Assembly: GCA_964586855.1 (NCBI GenBank)
Contig: CAZPHO010000002.1
Location: 1-63,959 of the forward strand
Length of the DNA stretch: 63,959 nucleotides
DNA from: CAYLXN01 sp964586855
GTDB lineage: Bacteria; Patescibacteriota; Saccharimonadia; Saccharimonadales; Saccharimonadaceae
Direction of reading: 5' to 3'
Part shown: in pieces, positions 57,257 through 63,959 of the stretch
Layout: each line of letters opens with the position of its first letter
How positions within the stretch are numbered: the stretch's first letter is position 1
The notes under the pieces: generated by a model
Told to the model about the DNA's origin: nothing
The model's input: the letters and a program-made list of their open reading frames with translations, nothing else
The model's database searches: none
Program-made: the position numbers and the translations under genes

Positions 57257-59276
57257 AGTCGGCTGACATTCGATTAGCATATGGCCGAGCAACTGGAGTC
57301 GGACTATTGACTGTTGTGCCATCACCAAGCTGACCGTGGACGTTGTTACCCATAGTATAAACCGCATTATCGGTGCTAATGACTGCTGTAGTGCCAAACC
57401 CACAATGCACATATTTAGCCCGAACAGTTGTACCATCAATAATTGCTGGGCTCATCACCTGCGGTGTGCTGTAATTTCCGCCGGTTACGCCTATCCCAAG
57501 TTGACCGAAATAATTACTGCCGGCGCCATACACTTTGCCATCACTGCCAACTACAAAAGTATTGCGGTAACGATGACTTTCGTTTCGTTCAGCGGTGGTT
57601 GGCACTGTTACCCACTGAACTAAGCCGTTTATTGTTTTATAAACTCCATGTGGCTCAATATTAGGTGAGCAGGTAGTAAAGCTCTCGGCAGTAACTCCAG
57701 CTGGAAGTCGAAATTTGACTGGCGAACGTCGGCTAGCGGTTGAAGCGTCTCCTAGTTGGCCCGAAACATTATAGCCAGTGCCATAAAGATCATTAGATTC
57801 GCTCAGGAAGAAGGCTGAATAGCTGTCGGTATACATCTTGATTATTTTTCCGGCTCCAGCTGGAAATGAAATTGTTTGCTGAACGTAAGCGGATGGATTG
57901 TAGTTGTTCGTACCTAGTTGGCCGTAGTTGTTATTGCCAAACGAGCTGACTGTTCCGTTTTGATGTAGGACATAAGAAGACATGCCGTCAGTCATGATAT
58001 CAATAGCTCTTGAAGGGTCGCTACTACCAGCCAAAGGCACTAAATTAGTTGGCGCCATAAAATATTTTTGAGTAGTCGGTGATACTGCAAGCTGTCCCTT
58101 TTCATTATTGCCCCAGCCCCAAACAGAACCATCTGCTAGCAAGGCAAGCGTGGTGCTATCACCAATTAGTATATCGTCCGTTGTGAGTTTTGAAACTAGT
58201 TTGTTCGTACCGCCTACATTGACTTTAAGTGGCGTATAAGCCTTGTTAGTCATTGGCGCCGGCAGGGCAGGACCCAATCCTAGAGTTTCACCAGTGTTAT
58301 TTTTATGCAAGCCGTTTGCATAAAGTTCACAGCAATTTCCAGAAGAGTCTTTGACTAAAGTATAAAAACTAGATCCTGAAAATATCACATCCACTACTTC
58401 AGCTCCAGCAGGTAAGATTTTTTGAGCATTGGCTGGCCACACGGGGGTGAAATTATTGATGCCCCCTCCTAGGGTTGTGCCATTACCAACCTGACCTAAA
58501 TGGTTGCCGCCTGTGGTATAGATAGAGTTATCGGTCATGATATAAACCACATTCCAGCCATAGCCTTGAAAATTAGTCCTAATTTTCCGGACTTTCTTAC
58601 CTGCTGGCAGTGGGACCGGAAGGGGGGTCGTAGTCGATTTAGTGTAATTAGGGTCGCTAGTAGAATTAAACGGAATAGTTTGAAAGCTTTGGTTCGAACC
58701 GAATCCTTCAACAGTGCCGTCCGCGGTCTTTGTAACGAGATAGGCTGACATGTAGATGTCGCTATTGAGGTCAAGAGAGTAAGTGCTGCCAAAATTAATA
58801 TCGGCAAAACTCAATTGGAATTTAACATAAGTCGACATCTCATGGTCAAATGACCGAGTCAAAGTCGAACCGCCACCGCCATAAATTTCAACACTGCCTC
58901 TGGCTTTAATGGCAATATTGTTTTCACTAGACGAAACTGGTTCAACCCTAAAAGTTGTTTTGGTAACTTCATCAGCATCGACGTAAACCCATTTATCAAC
59001 ATTTGGATCATCTGACTCGGTGCCATAGCAATCAGTGTTCGGGCGCAAAGGCTTAGTATTCGACCAAGTGACAGCATTGCCACTTTCAGCCAGACAAGCC
59101 TCGGCCATGGCAATGCCAGACTCAGCAGCCTGTCGCGCTAAAAGTTGGTTGTGCTGGTTTGACAAAATTATTCGCCCTGAATTGACACTTCTCATAACGT
59201 AAGCAATAGTAATCATCAACACTGTCCCCACGACAATTACAATTGTTAAAACAAAGCCTTTTTTTGAAGCCGTCAT
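57243..59276 (-). CDS. pilin-like (PilX-type) surface protein with RCC1 repeats
   Basis: A 677-aa protein. Residues 1-30 (KKGFVLTIVIVVG) form the hydrophobic N-terminal helix and residues 31-60 (NQHNQLLARQAAESGIAMAE) the AAE segment of PilX/minor-pilin-like proteins. Residues 60-200 form a beta-rich collar. From about residue 230 to the end there are six or more RCC1/ATS1 repeats (for example SFGNNNYGQLG, GAGSNYFGQLG, MGNNVHGQLGDG), which build a beta propeller. A pilus-tip adhesin is a reasonable inference. TAGAAT ends 7 nt before the ATG, within a 19-nt block shared with the gene at 63804. Confidence 0.85.
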   Translation of the reverse strand: MTASKKGFVLTIVIVVGTVLMITIAYVMRSVNSGRIILSNQHNQLLARQAAESGIAMAEACLAESGNAVTWSNTKPLRPNTDCYGTESDDPNVDKWVYVDADEVTKTTFRVEPVSSSENNIAIKARGSVEIYGGGGSTLTRSFDHEMSTYVKFQLSFADINFGSTYSLDLNSDIYMSAYLVTKTADGTVEGFGSNQSFQTIPFNSTSDPNYTKSTTTPLPVPLPAGKKVRKIRTNFQGYGWNVVYIMTDNSIYTTGGNHLGQVGNGTTLGGGINNFTPVWPANAQKILPAGAEVVDVIFSGSSFYTLVKDSSGNCCELYANGLHKNNTGETLGLGPALPAPMTNKAYTPLKVNVGGTNKLVSKLTTDDILIGDSTTLALLADGSVWGWGNNEKGQLAVSPTTQKYFMAPTNLVPLAGSSDPSRAIDIMTDGMSSYVLHQNGTVSSFGNNNYGQLGTNNYNPSAYVQQTISFPAGAGKIIKMYTDSYSAFFLSESNDLYGTGYNVSGQLGDASTASRRSPVKFRLPAGVTAESFTTCSPNIEPHGVYKTINGLVQWVTVPTTAERNESHRYRNTFVVGSDGKVYGAGSNYFGQLGIGVTGGNYSTPQVMSPAIIDGTTVRAKYVHCGFGTTAVISTDNAVYTMGNNVHGQLGDGTTVNSPTPVARPYANRMSADFIYF

Positions 59277-59283
59277 GGACTTA

Positions 59284-59302
59284 ATTCTAGCATAAGCAGT
59301 GC
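59284..59302 (-). promoter_or_regulatory. shared 19-nt promoter block, copy 1
   Basis: On the minus strand GCACTGCTTATGCTAGAAT contains an extended -10 (TGC-TAGAAT). An identical block precedes the second pilin-like gene at 63778-63796. Confidence 0.75.
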
Positions 59303-59352
59303 TTTTTTGCTATAAATTTGCTATAATTAAAAGCGTAAAAGAAGGGAGAGAA

Positions 59353-59625
59353 ATGAAGAAAGAAGATATTGTCATTTATGCGACGCATAGTTGTGGTTTT
59401 TGCCACGCGCTCGATAGCTGGATGAAAGATAACGACATCGAGCACGAAATGAAAATGATCGACACCGACGCCGAAGCTCAAAAAGAGCTGCTAGAAAAAC
59501 TGGATAATAATTTCCAGGGTGTGCCAGTGACTTTCATTAAAGACCAGATGGTGCTTGGCTTTGATCGCAACACTATCACCGAAATTTTGCGCGAAAACGG
59601 CGTCGAACTTAAAAATAGTTTCTAA
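59353..59625 (+). CDS. glutaredoxin-like protein
   Basis: A 90-aa thioredoxin-fold protein with the redox motif CGFC in YATHSCGFCHAL, the cis-Pro in GVPVTFI and a GFDRNTI C-terminal helix. It reduces disulphides or supplies electrons to a reductase. ATG 59353 follows AAGGGAGAG, and TATAAT lies about 30 nt upstream. It is 5 nt before smpB, so they share a message. Confidence 0.9.
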   Translation: MKKEDIVIYATHSCGFCHALDSWMKDNDIEHEMKMIDTDAEAQKELLEKLDNNFQGVPVTFIKDQMVLGFDRNTITEILRENGVELKNSF

Positions 59626-59630
59626 TTTTT

Positions 59631-59972
59631 ATGACCAAAAAACCCATTCACAAACCAACGACCATCGTCAATCGTCGGGCTCGATTTGATTATCAGCTTG
59701 ACGATAATTTAGTTGTGGGTTTGGTGCTGAGCGGGCCTGAAGTTCGAGCGGTTCGCGATGGCCGAGTCAGTCTTAAGGGCGCGTTTGTGACCTTGCGCGG
59801 TGGCGAATTGTATCTAAACAACGCTAGCTTCAGTCTGAAAAATAACGACAAATCAACTCAGGCCATGACCGTTTCGACCGAGCCGCGAAAACTGCTGGCC
59901 ACCAAAAAGCAGATTGCGGCCTTTGACCGAGCCAAGCAGTCGGGCTTGACGATCGTGCCGACTAAAATGCTG
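59631..59972 (+). CDS. smpB: SsrA-binding protein SmpB (3' end lost in a gap)
   Basis: SmpB brings tmRNA to stalled ribosomes. The visible 114 residues contain NRRARFDYQLDDNLVVGLVL, the SGPEVRAVRDGRVSLKGAFV region and the start of the SLKNND-RKLLATKKQI part. The last 40 or so residues fall in the run of N. tmRNA itself is not in this window. Confidence 0.92.
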
Positions 59973-60072
59973 NNNNNNNNNNNNNNNNNNNNNNNNNNNN
60001 NNNNNNNNNNNNNNNNNNNNNNNNNNNNNNNNNNNNNNNNNNNNNNNNNNNNNNNNNNNNNNNNNNNNNNNN
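59973..60072. other. assembly gap (100 N)
   Basis: Exactly 100 N, the usual placeholder for a gap of unknown size. It hides the end of smpB and the first part of xthA; about 0.5 kb of coding sequence is expected to be missing if both genes are intact. Confidence 0.98.
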
Positions 60073-60486
60073 AAAATGCGGGCCGACAATTGGGATCCAG
60101 CGCTGCTTGAATACATCAAGCAGCTCGAGCAGACCAAGCCGGTTTTGGCTTGCGGTGACTTCAACGTTGCTCACCAAGAGATTGATCTAGCCAACCCCAA
60201 ACAAAATCGCGGCAAACATGGTTTTACTGACGAAGAGCGTAAAGGTTTTAGTAATTTCATCGCAGCCGATTTGGTCGACACTTTTCGTCACTTTGACCAG
60301 TCTCCTGAAAAATACACTTGGTGGACACACTGGGCCAACTCGCGAGCCCGTAATGTTGGCTGGCGGATTGATTATTTCTTGGCCTCAAAAAAACTAATGA
60401 AATTTATCAAATCAGCTCAAATTCATCCAGAGCAGATGGGCTCAGATCATTGTCCGGTGAGTATCGAGGTTGAGTTCAATGATTAA
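60073..60486 (+). CDS. xthA: exodeoxyribonuclease III (5' end lost in a gap)
   Basis: The C-terminal half of an AP endonuclease/exonuclease III used in base excision repair. Visible motifs are ACGDFNVAHQEIDLANPK, the EERKGF segment, FTWW-like YTWWTHWANSRARNVGWRIDY and the catalytic GSDHCPVSIEV. About half of the protein is hidden in the N run. The stop overlaps the start of the next gene. Confidence 0.92.
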   Translation, partial: KMRADNWDPALLEYIKQLEQTKPVLACGDFNVAHQEIDLANPKQNRGKHGFTDEERKGFSNFIAADLVDTFRHFDQSPEKYTWWTHWANSRARNVGWRIDYFLASKKLMKFIKSAQIHPEQMGSDHCPVSIEVEFND

Positions 60487-61213
60487 GCAAAAATTAGCGA
60501 TTTTTGACATCGATGGCACGCTGGCTCGATCGTGGTTGTTTTCCGAAGTGTTGCTGGTTTTGCTCCAGGAAAATTTGTTGCCACCCGAAGTTAAAGATAA
60601 ATTCGATTTCTCCGAACACAAACACAACTGGCGAATTCGCAAAAGCGAAGATTCGTTCAACAACTACAACAATCACATGATTACCACTTTTCGTCAATAC
60701 GCAAGCTACATCAAAGTGGCTGATTTCGAATCAGCTTGCCGCTCGGCAGTCGAGCGAATCGCCGATTTTTACTATGTTTATAGCTTCGGTTTGGCTAAAA
60801 AACTCCAGCGCGAAGGTTACTTTATTCTGCTGATTTCAGGTTCGTTTGATTATGCCGTGAAATTATTCGCTGAGCATCACGGCCTTGATTATGGAATCGG
60901 TTCTGAATTTATTGCCAAAAAAGGCTATTTGACGGGCGAATTGAAGCGAATTACCTATGAGAATAAAGATCAGATTTTATTAGATTGGCTTGACCAACGC
61001 CAATTTACGCTCGAGAATAGTTATGGTGTCGGCGACACGGTCGGCGATAGTGAGTTGCTAAAAATAGTCGATAATCCGATTGCTTTTAATCCAAACTACG
61101 AGCTGTCAAAACTAGCGATCGCCAATCAATGGCCGATGGTGATTGAGCGCAAAAACTTAATTACAAAAATCCAGTCTGACGCCGGTGGCAAGTTAACTGC
61201 GGAGATCGTCTAG
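60479..61213 (+). CDS. HAD-superfamily IB phosphatase
   Basis: A 244-aa haloacid-dehalogenase-type phosphatase with motif I IFDIDGTLARS, motif II LISGS, a conserved Lys near KDQILLDWL and motif III GVGDTVGDSELL. The IB group includes phosphoserine phosphatase-like and phospholipid-phosphate enzymes. The substrate is open. I start at ATG 60479, overlapping the xthA stop. It overlaps the next gene by 1 nt. Confidence 0.85.
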   Translation: MIKQKLAIFDIDGTLARSWLFSEVLLVLLQENLLPPEVKDKFDFSEHKHNWRIRKSEDSFNNYNNHMITTFRQYASYIKVADFESACRSAVERIADFYYVYSFGLAKKLQREGYFILLISGSFDYAVKLFAEHHGLDYGIGSEFIAKKGYLTGELKRITYENKDQILLDWLDQRQFTLENSYGVGDTVGDSELLKIVDNPIAFNPNYELSKLAIANQWPMVIERKNLITKIQSDAGGKLTAEIV

Positions 61214-62019
61214 TGTTTGACTATTGGCAAACGCAAACTGGCAAGCCGTTGTTTAGCGATTTGCTTTGGAGCAGGCCTGAACAAAAATCGCTAGCCGGCA
61301 AGCTAGGATTCATCGGCGGCTCAAAATCAGCTTTTGCCAGCATTTCGTTTGCTGAGCAGGCGGCGACAGAAACTGGGATTGGCTCGACTAAAATTTTAGC
61401 ACCCGACTCGCTCCGTTCAATTCTAAAATCGCTGCCTAATATCAACTTCGCCGACTCTAATACCAGCGGCGGTTTTGCCCGAGCCGCTTTGCCGTTTTGG
61501 CTAGCTCTGGCAGCTGAAACCGATGCTAGTTTGTTGACGGGCGATTTTGGTAAAAATCCAGAAACCGTTAGCTTGATCAATGATTATTTACTACAAGTTG
61601 ATTCGACCAAACCAATTATCCTGACTCGAGACGCTGTCGATTTAGCCACTAATAACCTAGCTACCGTGGCCAGCCAAGCAAACATGATTGCCGTGCTGTC
61701 GTTTAGTCAGTTGCAAAAATTATTCCGCAAAATTCTCTACCCAGTCGTGTTGGTCCATTCGATTCAGGTCGCCAAATTGGTTGAAGCGCTTCATAAATTT
61801 ACCATCACTTATCCGCTAACGCTGGTCGTGTTTCATGAGAGTCAACTACATATCGCTCAGGCTGGACAGGTTGTTTCGACGAAATTCACCAAACCAACCG
61901 ACATTTGGCAAGGTAAAACTGCCGCCCAAATTGCCACTTGGGCCACCTGGTCGCCGGCTAAATTATTTGAATCAACTGTCACTTCGGTCTATAATAACAC
62001 TCAGAGATCGGATAATTAA
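61213..62019 (+). CDS. ribokinase-fold protein, degenerate NAD(P)HX-dehydratase-like
   Basis: A 268-aa protein with a GKLGFIGGSKSAFASISFAEQ start, STKILAPDSLRSILKSLPN and ETDASLLTGDFGKN, similar in pattern to the C-terminal domain of YjeF (ADP-dependent NAD(P)HX dehydratase). The catalytic GxGD near the end is not visible, so activity is doubtful. The GTG start overlaps the previous stop codon. The name is a weak call. Confidence 0.45.
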   Translation: MFDYWQTQTGKPLFSDLLWSRPEQKSLAGKLGFIGGSKSAFASISFAEQAATETGIGSTKILAPDSLRSILKSLPNINFADSNTSGGFARAALPFWLALAAETDASLLTGDFGKNPETVSLINDYLLQVDSTKPIILTRDAVDLATNNLATVASQANMIAVLSFSQLQKLFRKILYPVVLVHSIQVAKLVEALHKFTITYPLTLVVFHESQLHIAQAGQVVSTKFTKPTDIWQGKTAAQIATWATWSPAKLFESTVTSVYNNTQRSDN

Positions 62020-62600
62020 TGCTAACCAAGAAACTCAGCCCCAAAAATATACTTATCATCCGCCGGACGCTGTTTGCTTTTCTCGGGTTTTTAGCGATTG
62101 CGACTGGCACGCTCGTGTTTAAGGCTCCAGTTCAAAAATTAGCCAATTTTCATGTTTTAATTGGCGTCACAGCCTTGGCGCGAGCGACGCTTTTGGTCCT
62201 CAATTATCTGCGCCATGCCGACCGCCAGAATTACAAATTAGTCGCTCGGTTCCTTCTCGGGCTGGCGGTTTTTGCGCTCGGCATCATCGTGATTGGCAAT
62301 TTTTCGGATAAGATCGCGACCAATTTGCCATTTTTGGTTGCTGGCTGGTTCATTCTCGAGGCAATGGTTAGTTTAGTTGATGTTCATCACTGGCGCAAAT
62401 TCGGCGGGGCGATTTATGTGATGAATATAATTCTCAACTGGCTTTTGGTTCTGGTGGCAGTTGTGATTCTGTATCGGCCGGCCACACAGCGATTGGCTGA
62501 TAATATTATGACTGGGCTGGCATTTCTGTTTTTTGGCATCAAAGCCATGTTACTAAGTATTTTTCTTAAAGTTGACAATAACCAAGCAAAAGGAGATTAA
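62019..62600 (+). CDS. HdeD/DUF308-like membrane protein
   Basis: A 193-aa protein with six membrane helices arranged as hairpins (for example LIGVTALARATLLVLNYL and PFLVAGWFILEAMVSLVDV), which is the DUF308/HdeD pattern. Its role is unknown. It overlaps the upstream gene by 1 nt; AAAGGAG at its 3' end serves the next gene. Confidence 0.65.
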   Translation: MLTKKLSPKNILIIRRTLFAFLGFLAIATGTLVFKAPVQKLANFHVLIGVTALARATLLVLNYLRHADRQNYKLVARFLLGLAVFALGIIVIGNFSDKIATNLPFLVAGWFILEAMVSLVDVHHWRKFGGAIYVMNIILNWLLVLVAVVILYRPATQRLADNIMTGLAFLFFGIKAMLLSIFLKVDNNQAKGD

Positions 62601-63371
62601 ATGGACAAACAATTACAAGATAAAGTGGCCATTGTTACTGGCTCGACTAGCGGCATCGGCCAGGCAACTGCCGAGCTATTTGCTAAACGTGGTGCCAAGG
62701 TAGTGGTAGTTGGTCGCGACCAAGCCAAAGCCGACACTCAGGCCAAAAAAATCATTGATGAGGGAGGTGAGGCGATTGGCATTCAGGCTGATGTAGCCAA
62801 AACAGCTGACATCGAGGCGATGATCGATAAAACGATTAAACATTTTGGCAAATTAGACATTTTAATGAACAATGCTGGCGTGATGGACAAAAATGAACCA
62901 GTCGAAAATGTCACTGAAGACGAATGGCAACGGATTATGAACATCAACGTCACTGGCGTGCTGATGGCCAGCAAACGAGCGATTCAAGCCTTCAAAGACC
63001 AGAAGTCAGCCGGTGTAATTATCAACGTGGCTTCGGTCGGGGGCCTACATGGCGCTCGAGCTGGCGTGATGTATACCGCTTCCAAGCACGCAGTGGTCGG
63101 CATCACTAAAAACATAGCTTATTTTTACGCTCAAGAAGGAATTCGCTGCAACGCTATCGCTCCTGGTGGCGTGAACACCAACATTATGGAAGGACTGATG
63201 GATAAGCTTGATCAGTTTGGTTCATCTCGCACAGCAGCTGGCATGAGTAGTATGACTCGCATGGGCGAGCCAAGTGAAATCGCCGAGGCCGCGCTATTCT
63301 TGGCATCTGATGCTGCTAGCTTCGTCAATGGCGAAGTGCTAGTTGTCGATGGCGGCTGGACGGCTTACTAG
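62601..63371 (+). CDS. short-chain dehydrogenase/reductase
   Basis: A 256-aa SDR oxidoreductase using NAD(P)H. It has the cofactor motif TGSTSGIGQATA, NNAGVM, the catalytic Ser in INVASVGG, YTASKHA with Tyr and Lys, and the C-terminal VLVVDGGWTAY. All catalytic residues are present. The Arg/Lys residue after GRD suggests NADP, but this is uncertain. It ends the xthA-to-SDR unit; the next gene converges with no spacing. Confidence 0.93.
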   Translation: MDKQLQDKVAIVTGSTSGIGQATAELFAKRGAKVVVVGRDQAKADTQAKKIIDEGGEAIGIQADVAKTADIEAMIDKTIKHFGKLDILMNNAGVMDKNEPVENVTEDEWQRIMNINVTGVLMASKRAIQAFKDQKSAGVIINVASVGGLHGARAGVMYTASKHAVVGITKNIAYFYAQEGIRCNAIAPGGVNTNIMEGLMDKLDQFGSSRTAAGMSSMTRMGEPSEIAEAALFLASDAASFVNGEVLVVDGGWTAY

Positions 63372-63746
63372 TTATTGATTGGCGACATATCGATCCCGAC
63401 CTGGCTCTGGCGGCTGGGTCGGCGTAGGTTGTGAGTTAGTTGGGGTAGGCGGATTCAATTGACTTAGCTGATTGAGTTTTAGGTTAATTTCACGAACTTC
63501 TTTGCGCAAATCGACTACCGCTTTTTGCATCCGTAATTTCGAGAAAAAACTAACCAGCCAGGCGATAACAATCAGCGCCGCGATAGCAATCAAAAACGGT
63601 AAATATGGCCCGACCACGTCCCAAATCATTTGACCAAAGTCAGGCATAAAATCTTGCATGTTGATTAGGCTGCCGCCAGTTGATTGATCATTGCCGTTAG
63701 CGCCTAGTAGGCTATCGAGCAATTGTTGTTGAGTTGATTGATTCAT
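63372..63746 (-). CDS. small membrane protein with coiled coil
   Basis: A 124-aa protein with an Asn/Gln-rich N-terminus, a membrane segment near residues 47-68 (YLPFLIAIAALIVIAWLVSF), a short coiled coil (VVDLRKEVREINLKLNQL) and a Pro/Thr-rich tail. TATGAT with extended TGC ends 6 nt before the ATG, with no Shine-Dalgarno. It is divergent from the pilin-like gene. The function is unknown. Confidence 0.65.
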   Translation of the reverse strand: MNQSTQQQLLDSLLGANGNDQSTGGSLINMQDFMPDFGQMIWDVVGPYLPFLIAIAALIVIAWLVSFFSKLRMQKAVVDLRKEVREINLKLNQLSQLNPPTPTNSQPTPTQPPEPGRDRYVANQ

Positions 63747-63777
63747 ATTTAAATCATAGCAAATTTGTGGTAAAATT

Positions 63778-63796
63778 GCACTGCTTATGCTAGAAT
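63778..63796 (+). promoter_or_regulatory. shared 19-nt promoter block, copy 2
   Basis: GCACTGCTTATGCTAGAAT, identical to the block at 59284-59302 on the minus strand. The -10 TAGAAT ends 7 nt before the ATG in both cases. Confidence 0.75.
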
Positions 63797-63803
63797 CAAG
63801 CGC

Positions 63804-63959
63804 ATGAAGCTTGTTGCTAGCCTCAAAAAGAGCTTTGCCTTGCCGGTGGTGATTGTGACGGGCACAATTTTGCTGGCGGTGATTTCATTTGTCTTACGCT
63901 CAGTCTCGACGGGCAAGATTATTCTATCTAATCAGCACTATCAGCTCTTGGCTCGCCAA
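63804..63959 (+). CDS. second pilin-like (PilX-type) protein, N-terminus only
   Basis: The window ends after 52 codons. The visible part has a hydrophobic helix (FALPVVIVTGTILLAVISFV) followed by RSVSTGKIILSNQHYQLLARQ, whose SNQH-QLLARQ segment matches the RCC1-bearing protein at 57243-59276 almost residue for residue. It shares that gene's promoter block. The adhesive part, if any, lies outside the window. Confidence 0.8.
   Translation, partial: MKLVASLKKSFALPVVIVTGTILLAVISFVLRSVSTGKIILSNQHYQLLARQ

Noticed and set aside
1..63959. Reassigned UGA codons as in Gracilibacteria
   Set aside because: Genes such as the helicase and the TPR-like gene end at UGA, and no conserved protein needs UGA read through.
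1..63959. Insertion sequences, prophage, integrases or CRISPR arrays
   Set aside because: No transposase, integrase, phage structural or Cas motifs were seen in any frame inspected, and no direct-repeat arrays.

Overview
The window reads as the ribosomal and transcription core of a small-genome bacterium of the Candidate Phyla Radiation (Patescibacteria), most likely a Candidatus Saccharibacteria (TM7) relative. The reasons are inference from several traits: rpmD (L30) is missing between rpsE and rplO, r-proteins S14 and L36 are zinc-free, the S10-spc-alpha genes form one compact block with 1-nt overlaps, many genes have leaderless promoters, and sortases, CWB2 cell-wall-binding and pilin-like surface proteins sit among housekeeping genes. 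UGA is used as a normal stop, so code 11 applies, which argues against Gracilibacteria and Absconditabacteria.

Layout. 1-8.3 kb: tRNA-Leu (minus), clpP, rpoB-rpoC. 8.5-11.5 kb: rpsL-rpsG-fusA. 11.6-15.5 kb: an envelope island (small membrane protein, frameshifted family-2 glycosyltransferase, sortase, CmpB-like membrane protein, uppP) lies between fusA and tuf. 15.6-18.5 kb: tuf, then rpsJ on its own, a small membrane protein and an M15 D,D-carboxypeptidase. 18.7-33.7 kb: rplC to rpsI, covering S10, spc and alpha genes plus L13/S9, with a second sortase where adk/map usually lie. 33.8-38.3 kb: alpha/beta hydrolase, trpS, RluA-type pseudouridine synthase, DNA polymerase III delta'-like protein, TPR protein. 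38.3-41.1 kb: tRNA-Tyr and a P-type ATPase. 41.2-44.2 kb: anaerobic ribonucleotide reductase nrdD-nrdG. 44.2-51.4 kb: surface and membrane proteins, including a CWB2 protein, plus an rRNA methyltransferase and an MBL-fold hydrolase. 51.4-55.5 kb: a candidate structured RNA, tRNA-Thr and a UvrD-type helicase-nuclease. 55.6-57.3 kb: two tiny genes, dus and a zinc-ribbon protein. 57.2-59.3 kb: a pilin-like protein carrying RCC1 repeats. 59.4-64 kb: glutaredoxin, smpB (cut by a 100-N gap), xthA (cut), HAD phosphatase, a kinase-fold protein, HdeD-like protein, SDR, a membrane protein, and the start of a second pilin-like gene.

The most notable signals are: loss of all eight zinc-ligand cysteines in RNA polymerase beta', matched by zinc-free S14 and L36; an Asn in place of the NKxD aspartate of EF-G; Pro at the streptomycin-site Lys of S12; about sixteen genes with a -10 hexamer 6-9 nt before the start codon; a 19-nt promoter block shared exactly by two pilin-like genes; several structured 5' leaders (rpsJ, rplC, nrdD, rpoB); and a possible new structured RNA upstream of tRNA-Thr. 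All functional statements come from reading motifs and context; no database search was run.
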